A DNA stretch of 45,457 bases from an uncultured Pseudomonadales bacterium (lineage in GTDB: Bacteria; Pseudomonadota; Gammaproteobacteria; Pseudomonadales; Azotimanducaceae). The translations under genes were made by a program, and so were the position numbers. Where the stretch lies: assembly GCA_947258825.1 (NCBI GenBank), contig CAMYJX010000084.1, forward strand, positions 1 to 45,457, given 5' to 3'. Each line of letters starts with the position of its first letter. Within the stretch, counting starts at the first letter, position 1. The notes under the pieces were generated by a model, which did no database searches, was not told the DNA's origin, and saw only the letters and a program-made list of their open reading frames with translations. Shown one piece after another: positions 17,863 through 25,857 of the stretch.

Positions 17863-19181
17863 ATGACCAGCCTCTATCGCCCACCTGCGCCGCAGCCCAC
17901 GACCCCCATCCGCTCGCTGATCCGCGTCATCAAACGGGGGGAGGGTGACCTGCTGAGCCTGTTGCCCATCGAGGCTTACACCCGGCCAATGACCCACCTG
18001 GGCTATTCCCGACGGTCTATCGTGCTGATCAACGATCCGGAAACAGCCCGGGACGTGCTGACGGATCCTCTGGAAATCTTTCCCAAGAACGACCTCATGG
18101 TTGGTGCGCTGGCACCGCTGGTTGGAGACTCGATTTTTGTCTCCAGCGGTGAAACCTGGCGCCGCCAGCGGGCCATGATCGATCCGGCTTTCTCTCACAT
18201 GCGTATCAACCGGGCTTTTGTGTCCATGGTGGCCGCGGTCGACGATTACGAGACCGTTCTCGATCGGCGTGCCGGCGCTGGCGACGTGTTCTCGCTGGAT
18301 CTGGCCATGAGCGAGCTGACGGCGGACATCATCTGCCGCACCATTTTTTCCAAATCGCTGGGGTCGCAAACGGCCCGGGATGTTTTCGACGCGTTCAGCG
18401 AGTTCGAGCGCAGCGTTGCCAGCGTCAATCTGTCTCAGCTGATATTCGGCCGGCCCTGGGCCGATGTGCGCCAGCCGGCCAGCGTGCTGGCGGCCTGTGA
18501 GCGCATTCGCCGGCCCGCGATCCTGTCAACGGTGAGGCTTTCAGCCGTACGGAGCTGATCGATCAGATCGGCGTCTTCTTCCTGGCCGGCCATGAAACCA
18601 CGGCCAGCGTCCTCACCTGGATTTTTTACATCCTGTCGGTGCGTCCGGAGCTGACCGCGCGGATGCGAGCGGAGATCGAAGCCGTGGTCGGCGAGGAGCC
18701 GGTGTGTTTCGAGCACGTGAAGAGCCTGCGCCTGCTGCGTAACGTGTTCCGCGAGGCGCTGCGTCTCTATCCGCCGATTACTTTCATCCCGCGGGTAGCG
18801 GCCGAGGCCACGCGAATTGGCGAATTCCGGATCAAGAAAGGCGCCATGATCATGGTCTCACCGTGGACCGCGCACCGTAACCGGCTGCTCTGGAAGGACG
18901 CCGAGTACTTCGACCCGGACCGTTTCGACCGGGGACACGACGATGACGATGGTCGTGGCGCTTTCATGTCGTTCGGCCTGGGGCCACGGGTTTGCGTCGG
19001 CGCCGCTTTTGCCACGGTGGAGAGCGGGCTCATTCTCGCCCGGCTGGTGCGCCGCTACGACTTCGAAACCCTCGACGCCGACAGCGTCAGGCCTGTGGCA
19101 AGGCTGACAACGCGTCCGGCCCGCGAGGTGAGGTGTCGTGTTCGCCTTCGTGCTCCGGCACGCGATCGAGGCGTCCGGTGA
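17863..19181 (+). pseudogene. Cytochrome P450 coupled to crtD, internally disrupted
   Basis: The first part (17863 to about 18515) encodes the N-terminal 217 residues with the C-helix motif GETWRRQRAMIDPAF. From about 18516 the protein continues in another frame: ARDPVNGEAFSRTELIDQ, then I-helix LAGHETTAS, K-helix FREALRLYPP (ExxR) and haem-binding FGLGPRVCVG. Comparison with usual spacing (C-helix Trp to I-helix about 143 residues here, about 168 in P450 BM3) suggests that some 25 residues are missing at the join, rather than one base. Its stop TGA overlaps the GTG start of crtD, so the two are translationally coupled. That context suggests a carotenoid-modifying P450, which is inference. 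As written it would give a truncated protein without haem ligand. Confidence 0.8.
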
Positions 19182-20659
19182 CCGGAAAGCACGTGGTCGT
19201 CATCGGCGCCGGCATGGGTGGGCTGAGCGCGGCGCTCGATCTCGCTGCAAGCGGCATCGGTGTAACGTTGCTCGAGCGGCATGCGGCACCCGGGGGCAAA
19301 ATGCGTCAGGTCTCGATTGGCGATGCGCGCATCGATTCCGGACCTACGGTGTTTACCATGCGCTGGGTTTTCGAGGATCTGTTCGAGGCGGCGGGGACGA
19401 GCCTGTCCTCCCATGTGGAGCTCAGCGCCGCCGAGGTGCTGGCCAGACACTCCTGGCTGGACGGCACCCGCCTGGATCTGTTTGCCGATGTCGAGCGCTC
19501 CGTCGACGCCATCGCCACCCTGGCAGGCGCCCGCGAGGCTGCCGCCTATCGGGATTTCGCGAGCCAGTCGCAGCGCATCTTCGAAACGCTAGATCATACT
19601 TTCATGCGCCGCGAGCGACCGAGCGCGGCTGGCCTCACGGTTTCGCTGGGGTTTCGCGGGCTGCCGCGGCTTTACGCCACTAAACCATTCGCCACGCTGT
19701 GGCGGGAGCTTGGCCGCGTATTCCGCGATCCCCGGCTGCGCCAGCTGTTCGGTCGGTATGCGACCTATTGCGGCTCTTCCCCGTTCGCCGCGCCGGCAAC
19801 CCTGATGCTGATCGCCCATGCGGAGCGGGCTGGGGTGTGGCTGGTGGAAGGCGGCATGCAGGGCCTGGCCAGCGCGCTGCTGCGTATCGTCGAGCGTGCC
19901 GGAGCGAGCATCCGGCTCGGCACCGAGGCGGTCGGGTTGCGGATCGATGGCGGCAGGGTCAGCGGTGTCGATATCGCCGGTGGGGATCCGATCCAGGCGG
20001 ACGCGGTGATATTCAACGGTGACGTTGCCGCGCTGACGGCCGGACTGCTCGGCGATGGGGCCGTGGGAGCCGTTGCGCGGCGCCCGGGGGAGCCGCGTTC
20101 GCTGTCCGCCCTCACCTGGAGCACGGTTGCCGTTGCCGATGGATTTCCACTGGAGCATCACAGCGTATTTTTCGGCGGCGACTATGCGGACGAGTTTGCA
20201 AGCATTTTTTCGCGGCAGGCTGTTTGCGCAGAGCCCACCGTTTACGTCTGTGCCCAGGGCCGTTCGGTGGGAAACAGGTTTTCCGCCGGCACCGCGGAGC
20301 CCCTGTTCGTGCTGATCAACGCCCCGCCCCGGGCTTTCGACGACCGGGAGATCGGGCAGCTGCAAGCGCGCGTGCGGGAGCTGCTCGCCAGGCATGGCCT
20401 GCGGCTGACCCACCAGCCCGGCGGGCCGGTGGTAACCACGCCGGCGGATTTTGACCGGCTTTTTCCGGGCAGCGGCGGGTCCATCTACGGCTGGCCGACG
20501 CACGGGGCCATGGGCACCTTTCGCCGCTCCGGCTCGCGGGCGAAGATCCCCGGTCTGTATCTGGCCGGCGGCACCGTCCATCCCGGCCCGGGGGTGCCCA
20601 TGGCCGCGCTGTCCGGCCGAATCGCCGCCGCCAGCGTCCGCGCCGACCTCGCGGGTTGA
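19178..20659 (+). CDS. crtD: CrtD, methoxyneurosporene/hydroxyneurosporene 3,4-desaturase
   Basis: A 493-residue FAD-dependent desaturase of the phytoene-desaturase family. The dinucleotide-binding motif is VVVIGAGMGGLSAALDLAAS near residues 6-25. The segment GGKMRQVSIGDARIDSGPTVFTMRWVF is split here for length: GGKMRQ then DSGPTVFTMRWVFEDLF, which distinguishes CrtD from CrtI (CrtI has GGRA and GPTIITAP). The C-terminus has the FAD-contacting GLYLAGGTVHPGPGVPMA. It acts at the membrane in the spirilloxanthin route, adding the 3,4 double bond after CrtC hydration. The GTG start overlaps the P450 stop (GTGA). It converges on crtI with only six bases between stop codons. Confidence 0.88.
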   Translation: MTGKHVVVIGAGMGGLSAALDLAASGIGVTLLERHAAPGGKMRQVSIGDARIDSGPTVFTMRWVFEDLFEAAGTSLSSHVELSAAEVLARHSWLDGTRLDLFADVERSVDAIATLAGAREAAAYRDFASQSQRIFETLDHTFMRRERPSAAGLTVSLGFRGLPRLYATKPFATLWRELGRVFRDPRLRQLFGRYATYCGSSPFAAPATLMLIAHAERAGVWLVEGGMQGLASALLRIVERAGASIRLGTEAVGLRIDGGRVSGVDIAGGDPIQADAVIFNGDVAALTAGLLGDGAVGAVARRPGEPRSLSALTWSTVAVADGFPLEHHSVFFGGDYADEFASIFSRQAVCAEPTVYVCAQGRSVGNRFSAGTAEPLFVLINAPPRAFDDREIGQLQARVRELLARHGLRLTHQPGGPVVTTPADFDRLFPGSGGSIYGWPTHGAMGTFRRSGSRAKIPGLYLAGGTVHPGPGVPMAALSGRIAAASVRADLAG

Positions 20660-20665
20660 CGCTTC

Positions 20666-22216
20666 TCAGCGCCCCGCTTCGGTGCTGGAGCGCAACGCTC
20701 GCGGTGTCGACGAGTTTGCTGTGGCCGGCTGCGCGAGGATTTCGTCCATCACCTTGGCGGACGAGATCACCCCGGGCAGGCCGGCGCCCGGATGGGTCCC
20801 TGCGCCGACCAGGAACAGTCCCTCCAGCTCTTCGCTGCGATTGTTCGGTCGAAACCAGGCGGTCTGGGTGAGGATCGGCTCCATGCCGAACGCGGCGCCC
20901 TTGAGCGATTGCAGGCGATCCTGGAAGTCCGCCGGGGTGAGCAGACGCGAGCTGACTACGTGCTTCGGCAGGTCCGGCAGCACTGTGCCCGCCAGGCTCC
21001 GTTCGATCGCCGCGCGGTAGCGTTCGCCGGTTTCCGCCCAGTCGATGCCGCTGTCCATGTGCGGAACGGGCGACAGCACGTAGAAGGCGTCGCATCCGTC
21101 GGGTGCAAGCGAAGGGTCGGTGGCCGTCGGCCGATGCAGGTACAGGCTGAAGTCGTCGGCCAGGGTTTTGCGGTTGAAGATGTCTGCAAGCAGCTGGCGA
21201 TAGCGATTGCCGAGCAGAATCATGTGGTGGGGGACGTCCGGGTACTGTCGGTTTGTACCGAAGTACCAGACGAAGAGACTCATCGAGTAACGTGCCCGGG
21301 CCAGTTTGCGATTGGTCCAGCGTTTGCGCGCATGCTCAGGGACCAGGTCGCGATAGGTAGTGGCCGAGTCCGCGTTGGAAACCACGATGTCCGATCTGAC
21401 TTCTTCTCCGGACGCCAGCGCCACGCCGACGGCCCGGCCGTCCTGCACCAGGATCTGCTGCACTGCGGTGTTGCAGACGATCTCGCTGCCCTGACTCTGG
21501 ATCAACGACGTCAGACCGCGTACCAGGCTGCCGGTTCCACCCATGGCGAAGTGCACGCCGTGACGGCGTTCGAGCTGGGCGATGAGCGTGTATACGGCCG
21601 TGGTGCTGAAAGGGTTGCCACCCACCAGAAGCGGGTGAAAGCTGAAAACCATGCGCAGCTTGGGATGCTTGATGTAGCGGGCGACAAGGCCGTGCACGGA
21701 ACGGTAGAACTGTACTTGAATCAGCCGCGGCAGCGCGCGCAGCATTTTCCAGGGCGAATCGAACGACGCATACAGCAGCTGGTCGAAGCCCACTTCGTAG
21801 ACCCGCGCGCTCGCCTCCAGGAAGCGTTCGTAGCCCGCAATGTCCGCCGCGCTGAAACGCGCGATCTCGGCTTTCATGGCCTCGTGGTCGCCGCTGTAGT
21901 CGAAGTGATCGCCGTCGGCGAAGCGGATCCGGTAGTACGGGTGGATCTCGCGCAGGTCGATGTCGTCGGCCATGTGCCTGCCGCACAGGGCCCAGAGCTC
22001 TTCGAGTAGAAAGGGCGCGGTGATGATGGTCGGCCCGGCGTCAAAGGTGAACCCGTCCTGGCGGTAGACGTAGGCGCGTCCACCCGGCGCGTCGAGCCGT
22101 TCGAAGACGGTGGTCCGGTAGCCGCGCGCGCCGAGCCGCACAGCAGCCGCAAGGCCGCCGAAGCCACTGCCGATCACTATTGCCGTTTTCTGCCTTGCTT
22201 GGTCGCTTTGTGTCAT
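20666..22216 (-). CDS. crtI: CrtI, phytoene desaturase
   Basis: A 516-residue FAD enzyme, the usual CrtI length. The N-terminus has AIVIGSGFGGLAAAVRLGA (FAD binding), then APGGRAYVY and FDAGPTIITAPFLLEELW, the CrtI-type signature. The C-terminal LFLVGAGTHPGAGLPGV is the second FAD contact. It converts phytoene stepwise to neurosporene or lycopene at the membrane. The ATG at 22216 (MTQSDQARQ) fits the usual CrtI N-terminus; GGAG lies about 15 bases upstream. It is convergent with crtD and divergent from a small membrane protein gene, unlike the common crtI-crtB operon; here crtB is some 8 kb away. Confidence 0.93.
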   Translation of the reverse strand: MTQSDQARQKTAIVIGSGFGGLAAAVRLGARGYRTTVFERLDAPGGRAYVYRQDGFTFDAGPTIITAPFLLEELWALCGRHMADDIDLREIHPYYRIRFADGDHFDYSGDHEAMKAEIARFSAADIAGYERFLEASARVYEVGFDQLLYASFDSPWKMLRALPRLIQVQFYRSVHGLVARYIKHPKLRMVFSFHPLLVGGNPFSTTAVYTLIAQLERRHGVHFAMGGTGSLVRGLTSLIQSQGSEIVCNTAVQQILVQDGRAVGVALASGEEVRSDIVVSNADSATTYRDLVPEHARKRWTNRKLARARYSMSLFVWYFGTNRQYPDVPHHMILLGNRYRQLLADIFNRKTLADDFSLYLHRPTATDPSLAPDGCDAFYVLSPVPHMDSGIDWAETGERYRAAIERSLAGTVLPDLPKHVVSSRLLTPADFQDRLQSLKGAAFGMEPILTQTAWFRPNNRSEELEGLFLVGAGTHPGAGLPGVISSAKVMDEILAQPATANSSTPRALRSSTEAGR

Positions 22217-22261
22217 CCGACTGGCTGAGCTCCGCCTGCGCCTGGTGTGCCCTCGCGCCTG

Positions 22262-22291
22262 TTGAGGCGCCCCTGCGCAGCATTCTAAACT
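22262..22291 (+). promoter_or_regulatory. Candidate sigma-70-like promoter for the DUF2306-like gene
   Basis: TTGAGG (22262-22267) and TAAACT (22286-22291) are 18 bp apart, in the 168-bp gap between divergent crtI and the membrane protein gene. The opposite strand has TAGAAT (22282-22287), which could be the crtI -10. I found no TGT-N12-ACA site in this gap. Confidence 0.3.
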
Positions 22292-22384
22292 ACTGTTCGG
22301 GCGTCGGTCCCCGGTGCTTTGCCGGCGGTCGATGCTCCGCTGGATGTGCGCGGCTCGGAAGCGTGGCGAGGGAAATTTCGACAC

Positions 22385-22963
22385 ATGGCAGTGACTCTGT
22401 TTCATCAGCTCGTGATCGCGCATATCGTTACCGGTTCGGTAGGCCTGATCTGCATCTGGGTGCCGATTGTCAGTCGCAAGGGGGGCGTCAATCACAAGCG
22501 CTGGGGCAAGGTTTTCGCCTATTCGATGCTGCTGACCGGCGGCCTTGCGATCGGCATCAGCCTCTGCACCCTGGCGGCTCCGCTGGAAACCCACGAGTTT
22601 TCCGACGACGCCGCGTTCGTGCGGGGGATCTTCGGCTGGATGATGCTGTATCTCGCCATTATGACCATCATGCTCGCCTGGTACGGGTTGCTGTGCATTC
22701 GGAACCGGCGCCGCCATCAGCGGAATCGCAACCCGCTCAACCTCGTGCTGCAGCTCGCTACCTTTGCGGCCGCCGAGTGGCTGATTCAGCACACGCGCGG
22801 CCTGGTTGGCGCAGGGATATCCGTCTACACGGCGTTTCTTGCATTCGGCGCCGTTAACCTGCTGCCTGCCTATGCGTTCAATCCCTTTGTCTGGGCTGCG
22901 CCGACGGTGCTCGGCGTGAGCCTGCTGCTCTATCATCAGTTCCGCATTACCGCACAACGCTAG
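22385..22963 (+). CDS. Integral membrane protein, DUF2306-like
   Basis: A 192-residue membrane protein with about five to six hydrophobic helices. It begins MAVTLFHQLVIAHIVTGSVG, followed by VSRKGGVNHKRWGKVFAYSM, a pattern seen in predicted membrane proteins of the DUF2306/COG5395 type (His helix followed by a KGG..H...G loop). The His residues in the first helix and first loop could bind haem or metal, but that is speculation. It sits between crtI and the HMG-CoA-synthase/bchID group and overlaps no gene; a small membrane protein gene converges on it 13 bp away. Function unknown. Confidence 0.75.
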   Translation: MAVTLFHQLVIAHIVTGSVGLICIWVPIVSRKGGVNHKRWGKVFAYSMLLTGGLAIGISLCTLAAPLETHEFSDDAAFVRGIFGWMMLYLAIMTIMLAWYGLLCIRNRRRHQRNRNPLNLVLQLATFAAAEWLIQHTRGLVGAGISVYTAFLAFGAVNLLPAYAFNPFVWAAPTVLGVSLLLYHQFRITAQR

Positions 22964-22976
22964 CGCGGGTCGGCCG

Positions 22977-23255
22977 TCACGATGGCGACCAGCGCTGGCG
23001 CAGGTCCGCGATGTGGAACACCAGAGCGGAGATCAGAAACGGGGCGATCCAGGTCCAGCCCGCATCTGCTAGCGCCATTCGCAGGGCCAGCATGAGGCTC
23101 CCGCCGGCGCCGATGTTGATCAGCAGCGGCACCATTGCCAAGCCGCCGCCGGTCCGTTTGCGATAGATTGCGATGGCGGTGACCTCCAGAGCGACGAAGC
23201 CCAGCATCAGATCGACGATGTGGCCGCTGGTGATCAGGTCCTGCAAGAGGTTCAT
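22977..23255 (-). CDS. Small membrane protein of unknown function
   Basis: A 92-residue protein with three hydrophobic segments: IVDLMLGFVALEVTAIAIY, a Gly/Leu-rich middle segment, and WIAPFLISALVFHIADL. I do not recognise the family. I chose the ATG at 23255 because GGGAG lies upstream and because a longer form would run through a 12-bp inverted repeat. It converges on the DUF2306-like gene, and its 5' side faces the HMG-CoA-synthase-like gene. The pairing of two small membrane proteins in the middle of a photosynthesis cluster suggests an accessory role, but nothing in the sequence proves it. Confidence 0.65.
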   Translation of the reverse strand: MNLLQDLITSGHIVDLMLGFVALEVTAIAIYRKRTGGGLAMVPLLINIGAGGSLMLALRMALADAGWTWIAPFLISALVFHIADLRQRWSPS

Positions 23256-23280
23256 GGGTTGCTCCCGCGGTTGCGCTTCC

Positions 23281-23339
23281 TCGACACCGGCCACCGCTGT
23301 GTTGCGGCCGGTGTCGATAAGCGTCAACTTTTGTTGACG
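23281..23339. promoter_or_regulatory. Two inverted repeats in the divergent control region before the HMG-CoA-synthase-like gene
   Basis: A perfect 12-bp inverted repeat TCGACACCGGCC / GGCCGGTGTCGA (23281-23292 and 23306-23317, 13-nt spacer) lies next to a second perfect palindrome CGTCAAC-TTTT-GTTGACG (23322-23339). The second looks like a dimer operator. The first could be an operator or an RNA stem in the leader of the minus-strand gene. No T-run follows on either strand, so it is not a standard terminator. A TGT-N12-ACT near match to the PpsR pattern covers 23312-23329. Confidence 0.6.
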
Positions 23340-23391
23340 ACAATAAGATGTTACAGTTTTCGGCGGATCCGGTCCCGTCGGGAGGATGGCG

Positions 23392-24837
23392 ATGTTGGGT
23401 TTAAGCGGGATGGCAGTATATCTGCCTTCTTATCGCGTGCAGCTGCGCCACTGGTGTGACTGGACGGGGAACAGCTGGGACAAGACCCGAGCCGTGGTGG
23501 GCTCGGGTTTCCGCATGCGCGGTGCCGACGAGAACGCGTACACCATGGCAGCGACGGCCGTTCTGCGGCTGATCGACCGTTACGACATCGACCCCGGGCA
23601 GATCGGTTTTCTGGGGCTCGGTACCGAATCCAGCACCGACAATTCGGCGGGCGCCGTCATCGTTCGCGGCATGCTGGACCATGCCCTGGTAGGGCGGGGG
23701 CTGGCGCCGATCAGCCGGGCCTGCGAGGTGCCCGAATTCAAACATGCGTGCCTCGGTGGCTTCTATGCCATGAAAGCGGCCGCCCGCTATCTGGCCACCG
23801 ACGGCGCAGACCGGCTGGCCATCGTCGTCTGCTCGGACGTGGCCGAGTACGAGCGCTTCAGCTCCGGTGAGCCGACGCAGGGGGCCGGTGCGGTCGCGAT
23901 GCTGTTGGAACCCCGGGCGCGCCTGCTGGAAATCGAGCTGGGGCTTTCCGGCTCCTCTTCGGCGTATCGGGGCCTGGACTTCCGCAAGCCGCTGTCGAGA
24001 TTCATGGGGCAGACGGGCAGTGATTTTCTTCAGCCTCGGGACTTTCCGATTTTCAACGGCAAGTACTCGACTACCTGCTACCTGGATGCCGTGCTCTCGG
24101 CCTTCAGGGATTTTTACCTGCGCCTGGATGCGGCGCCGAGCGCGTTTTTCGACGAGGTCGCGATGACGTTTCTGCATCGTCCGTACCAGCGCATGGCGGA
24201 GTCGGGCCTCGCATTCGCCTACCTTCTGGGTCTGGCCCTGGGCGCCGACGACGACCGTGCGCGTCTCGGCGCGCTTGCGGCCCGTGTCGACGTGTCCCTG
24301 GACGCCCTGATCGAGGAGCTGACCGGCGCCCGCGATCTGCAGCAGTTGGTCGACGAAGGAAACGTGTCGACCGACCTTTTTCCACTGACCTCGGCGGTGG
24401 CGCGCGGTTTCCGAGAGTCTCCGGAGTTCGCCGCCATCACGACCTCTTTCGGTACCGAACGCATGCAGGACGTTGGCAATCTCTACACGGCCGCGCTGCC
24501 GGCCTGGATGGCTGCGGCTCTGGATGAGGCAGCGGGCACCGATTACGATCTCGCCGGTCGTAGGGTCCTGAGCGTGGGGTACGGCAGCGGCGACGCGGCG
24601 GAGGTCATGGTGATGCGTGGCGCGCCCGACTGGCGCGACGCGGCTCGCCGTATCGAGTTCGCGGCTGCGCTGCATCACGTGCGGGATCTCGACGCGGAGG
24701 CCTACGGCGCCCTGCATGAGGGTCGACTTTGTGGCCCGCGGGTGGCTCAGCCCGGCGTCTTCTACATCGATTCGGTAGGCGACGGCGCGGCGGAGTTCGA
24801 TGATCGAGGCATAGAGTACTACCGGCTGCAGACCTAG
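23392..24837 (+). CDS. Hydroxymethylglutaryl-CoA synthase-like protein
   Basis: A 481-residue thiolase-fold protein of the HMG-CoA synthase family. All three catalytic residues of that family appear in context: Glu79 in GLGTESSTDNS, Cys120 in EFKHACLGGFYAMKA, and His262 in TFLHRPYQRM. The stretch DFPIFNGKYSTTCYLDA also matches the family. It should condense acetyl-CoA with an acetoacetyl-type thioester. It is longer than typical bacterial HMG-CoA synthases (about 390 residues). The ATG at 23392 has GGGAGG six bases upstream; another ATG at 23386 is too close. Its stop TAG directly abuts the bchI ATG, so it heads the bchI-bchD-bchO-DUF3422-crtB operon. Its role in a photosynthesis operon is unclear; isoprenoid supply is one guess. 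Confidence 0.85.
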   Translation: MLGLSGMAVYLPSYRVQLRHWCDWTGNSWDKTRAVVGSGFRMRGADENAYTMAATAVLRLIDRYDIDPGQIGFLGLGTESSTDNSAGAVIVRGMLDHALVGRGLAPISRACEVPEFKHACLGGFYAMKAAARYLATDGADRLAIVVCSDVAEYERFSSGEPTQGAGAVAMLLEPRARLLEIELGLSGSSSAYRGLDFRKPLSRFMGQTGSDFLQPRDFPIFNGKYSTTCYLDAVLSAFRDFYLRLDAAPSAFFDEVAMTFLHRPYQRMAESGLAFAYLLGLALGADDDRARLGALAARVDVSLDALIEELTGARDLQQLVDEGNVSTDLFPLTSAVARGFRESPEFAAITTSFGTERMQDVGNLYTAALPAWMAAALDEAAGTDYDLAGRRVLSVGYGSGDAAEVMVMRGAPDWRDAARRIEFAAALHHVRDLDAEAYGALHEGRLCGPRVAQPGVFYIDSVGDGAAEFDDRGIEYYRLQT

Positions 24838-25857
24838 ATGCCCCGGGTTTATCCGTTCACCGCCCTCGTTGGCCAGCAGGACATGCAGCTGGCCCTGATC
24901 ATCGCCGCCATCGATCCGAGCATTGGTGGCGTCCTCATCTACGGCGATCGCGGCACCGGGAAATCCACAGCCGTGCGGGGCCTGGCCGACGTGCTGCCGA
25001 AGATCAGAGCGGTAGTGGGCTGCCCATATCAGTGCGATCCCGAAGGCGCGCTCTGTGACCACTGTCGGGCGCAGTCGGAAAAGGCAAAGCTCAAGACCCG
25101 TGCCGTCGCCGTTCCCGTGGTCGATCTGCCGCTGGGTGCCACCGAAGATCGGGTGGTGGGTGCCCTAGACCTCGAGCGCGCGCTTACCCATGGCGAGCGC
25201 GTGTTCGAGCCGGGGCTGCTGGCCCGGGCCAATCGGGGATTTCTGTACATCGACGAGATCAACCTGCTTGAAGACCATCTGGTGGACCTGTTGCTGGATG
25301 TCGCCGCGTCGGGAGAAAATCTGGTGGAGCGTGAGGGCCTGAGCATCAGGCACCCGGCGCGTTTCGTGCTGGTGGGCAGCGGCAACCCCGAGGAGGGTGA
25401 GCTGCGTCCTCAGCTGCTGGACCGTTTCGGCATGTGCGTTGATGTGGCAACGCCGACAGATCTCGACGAACGCGTCTCGGTGGTTCAGCGGCGCGACGCA
25501 TTTGAACGTGATCCGGACGGCTACATTGCCCGCTGGAAGCGCAAGCAGAGCCAGCTGCGAGGCCGGATCGGCCGCGCGCGGACACGGCTGGCTGAGTTGA
25601 ACGTCCCGGATTCGCTTTTGGGCCGTGCTGCCGCCATCTGCATGCAGCTCGGTACCGACGGTCTGCGCGGCGAGCTCACCCTGCTGCGCGCCTGTCGGGC
25701 GCTGGCCGCTTTCGAGGGCTCGCAGGAAGCGACGTCGGCGCATTTGCGACGCGTGGCCGGATTTGCGTTGGGTCACCGGCTACGCCGCGATCCGCTCGAT
25801 GATGCTCGCGCGTCGGTGCGCGTGGAGCGGGCGGTCGCCGAGGTGCTTGGGCCATGA
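24838..25857 (+). CDS. bchI: BchI, magnesium chelatase AAA+ subunit
   Basis: A 339-residue AAA+ ATPase. Walker A is GDRGTGKS (residues 36-43), Walker B is FLYIDEINLLEDH (about 135-147), and the arginine-finger region near VLVGSGNPEEGELRPQLLDR is present. Together with BchD and BchH it inserts magnesium into protoporphyrin IX, the first committed step of bacteriochlorophyll synthesis. It begins immediately after the stop of the HMG-CoA-synthase-like gene without its own clear ribosome binding site, so it probably depends on translational coupling. Its stop overlaps the bchD start (ATGA). Confidence 0.96.
   Translation: MPRVYPFTALVGQQDMQLALIIAAIDPSIGGVLIYGDRGTGKSTAVRGLADVLPKIRAVVGCPYQCDPEGALCDHCRAQSEKAKLKTRAVAVPVVDLPLGATEDRVVGALDLERALTHGERVFEPGLLARANRGFLYIDEINLLEDHLVDLLLDVAASGENLVEREGLSIRHPARFVLVGSGNPEEGELRPQLLDRFGMCVDVATPTDLDERVSVVQRRDAFERDPDGYIARWKRKQSQLRGRIGRARTRLAELNVPDSLLGRAAAICMQLGTDGLRGELTLLRACRALAAFEGSQEATSAHLRRVAGFALGHRLRRDPLDDARASVRVERAVAEVLGP

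Noticed and set aside
22977..23327. Longer start (ATG at 23327) for the small membrane protein
   Set aside because: It lacks a ribosome binding site and would run through the two inverted repeats; the ATG at 23255 has GGGAG upstream.
23401..25062. Open frame of 553 codons on the minus strand opposite the HMG-CoA-synthase-like gene and bchI
   Set aside because: Both genes on the plus strand have clear motifs; the antisense product has no recognisable domain or ribosome binding site.
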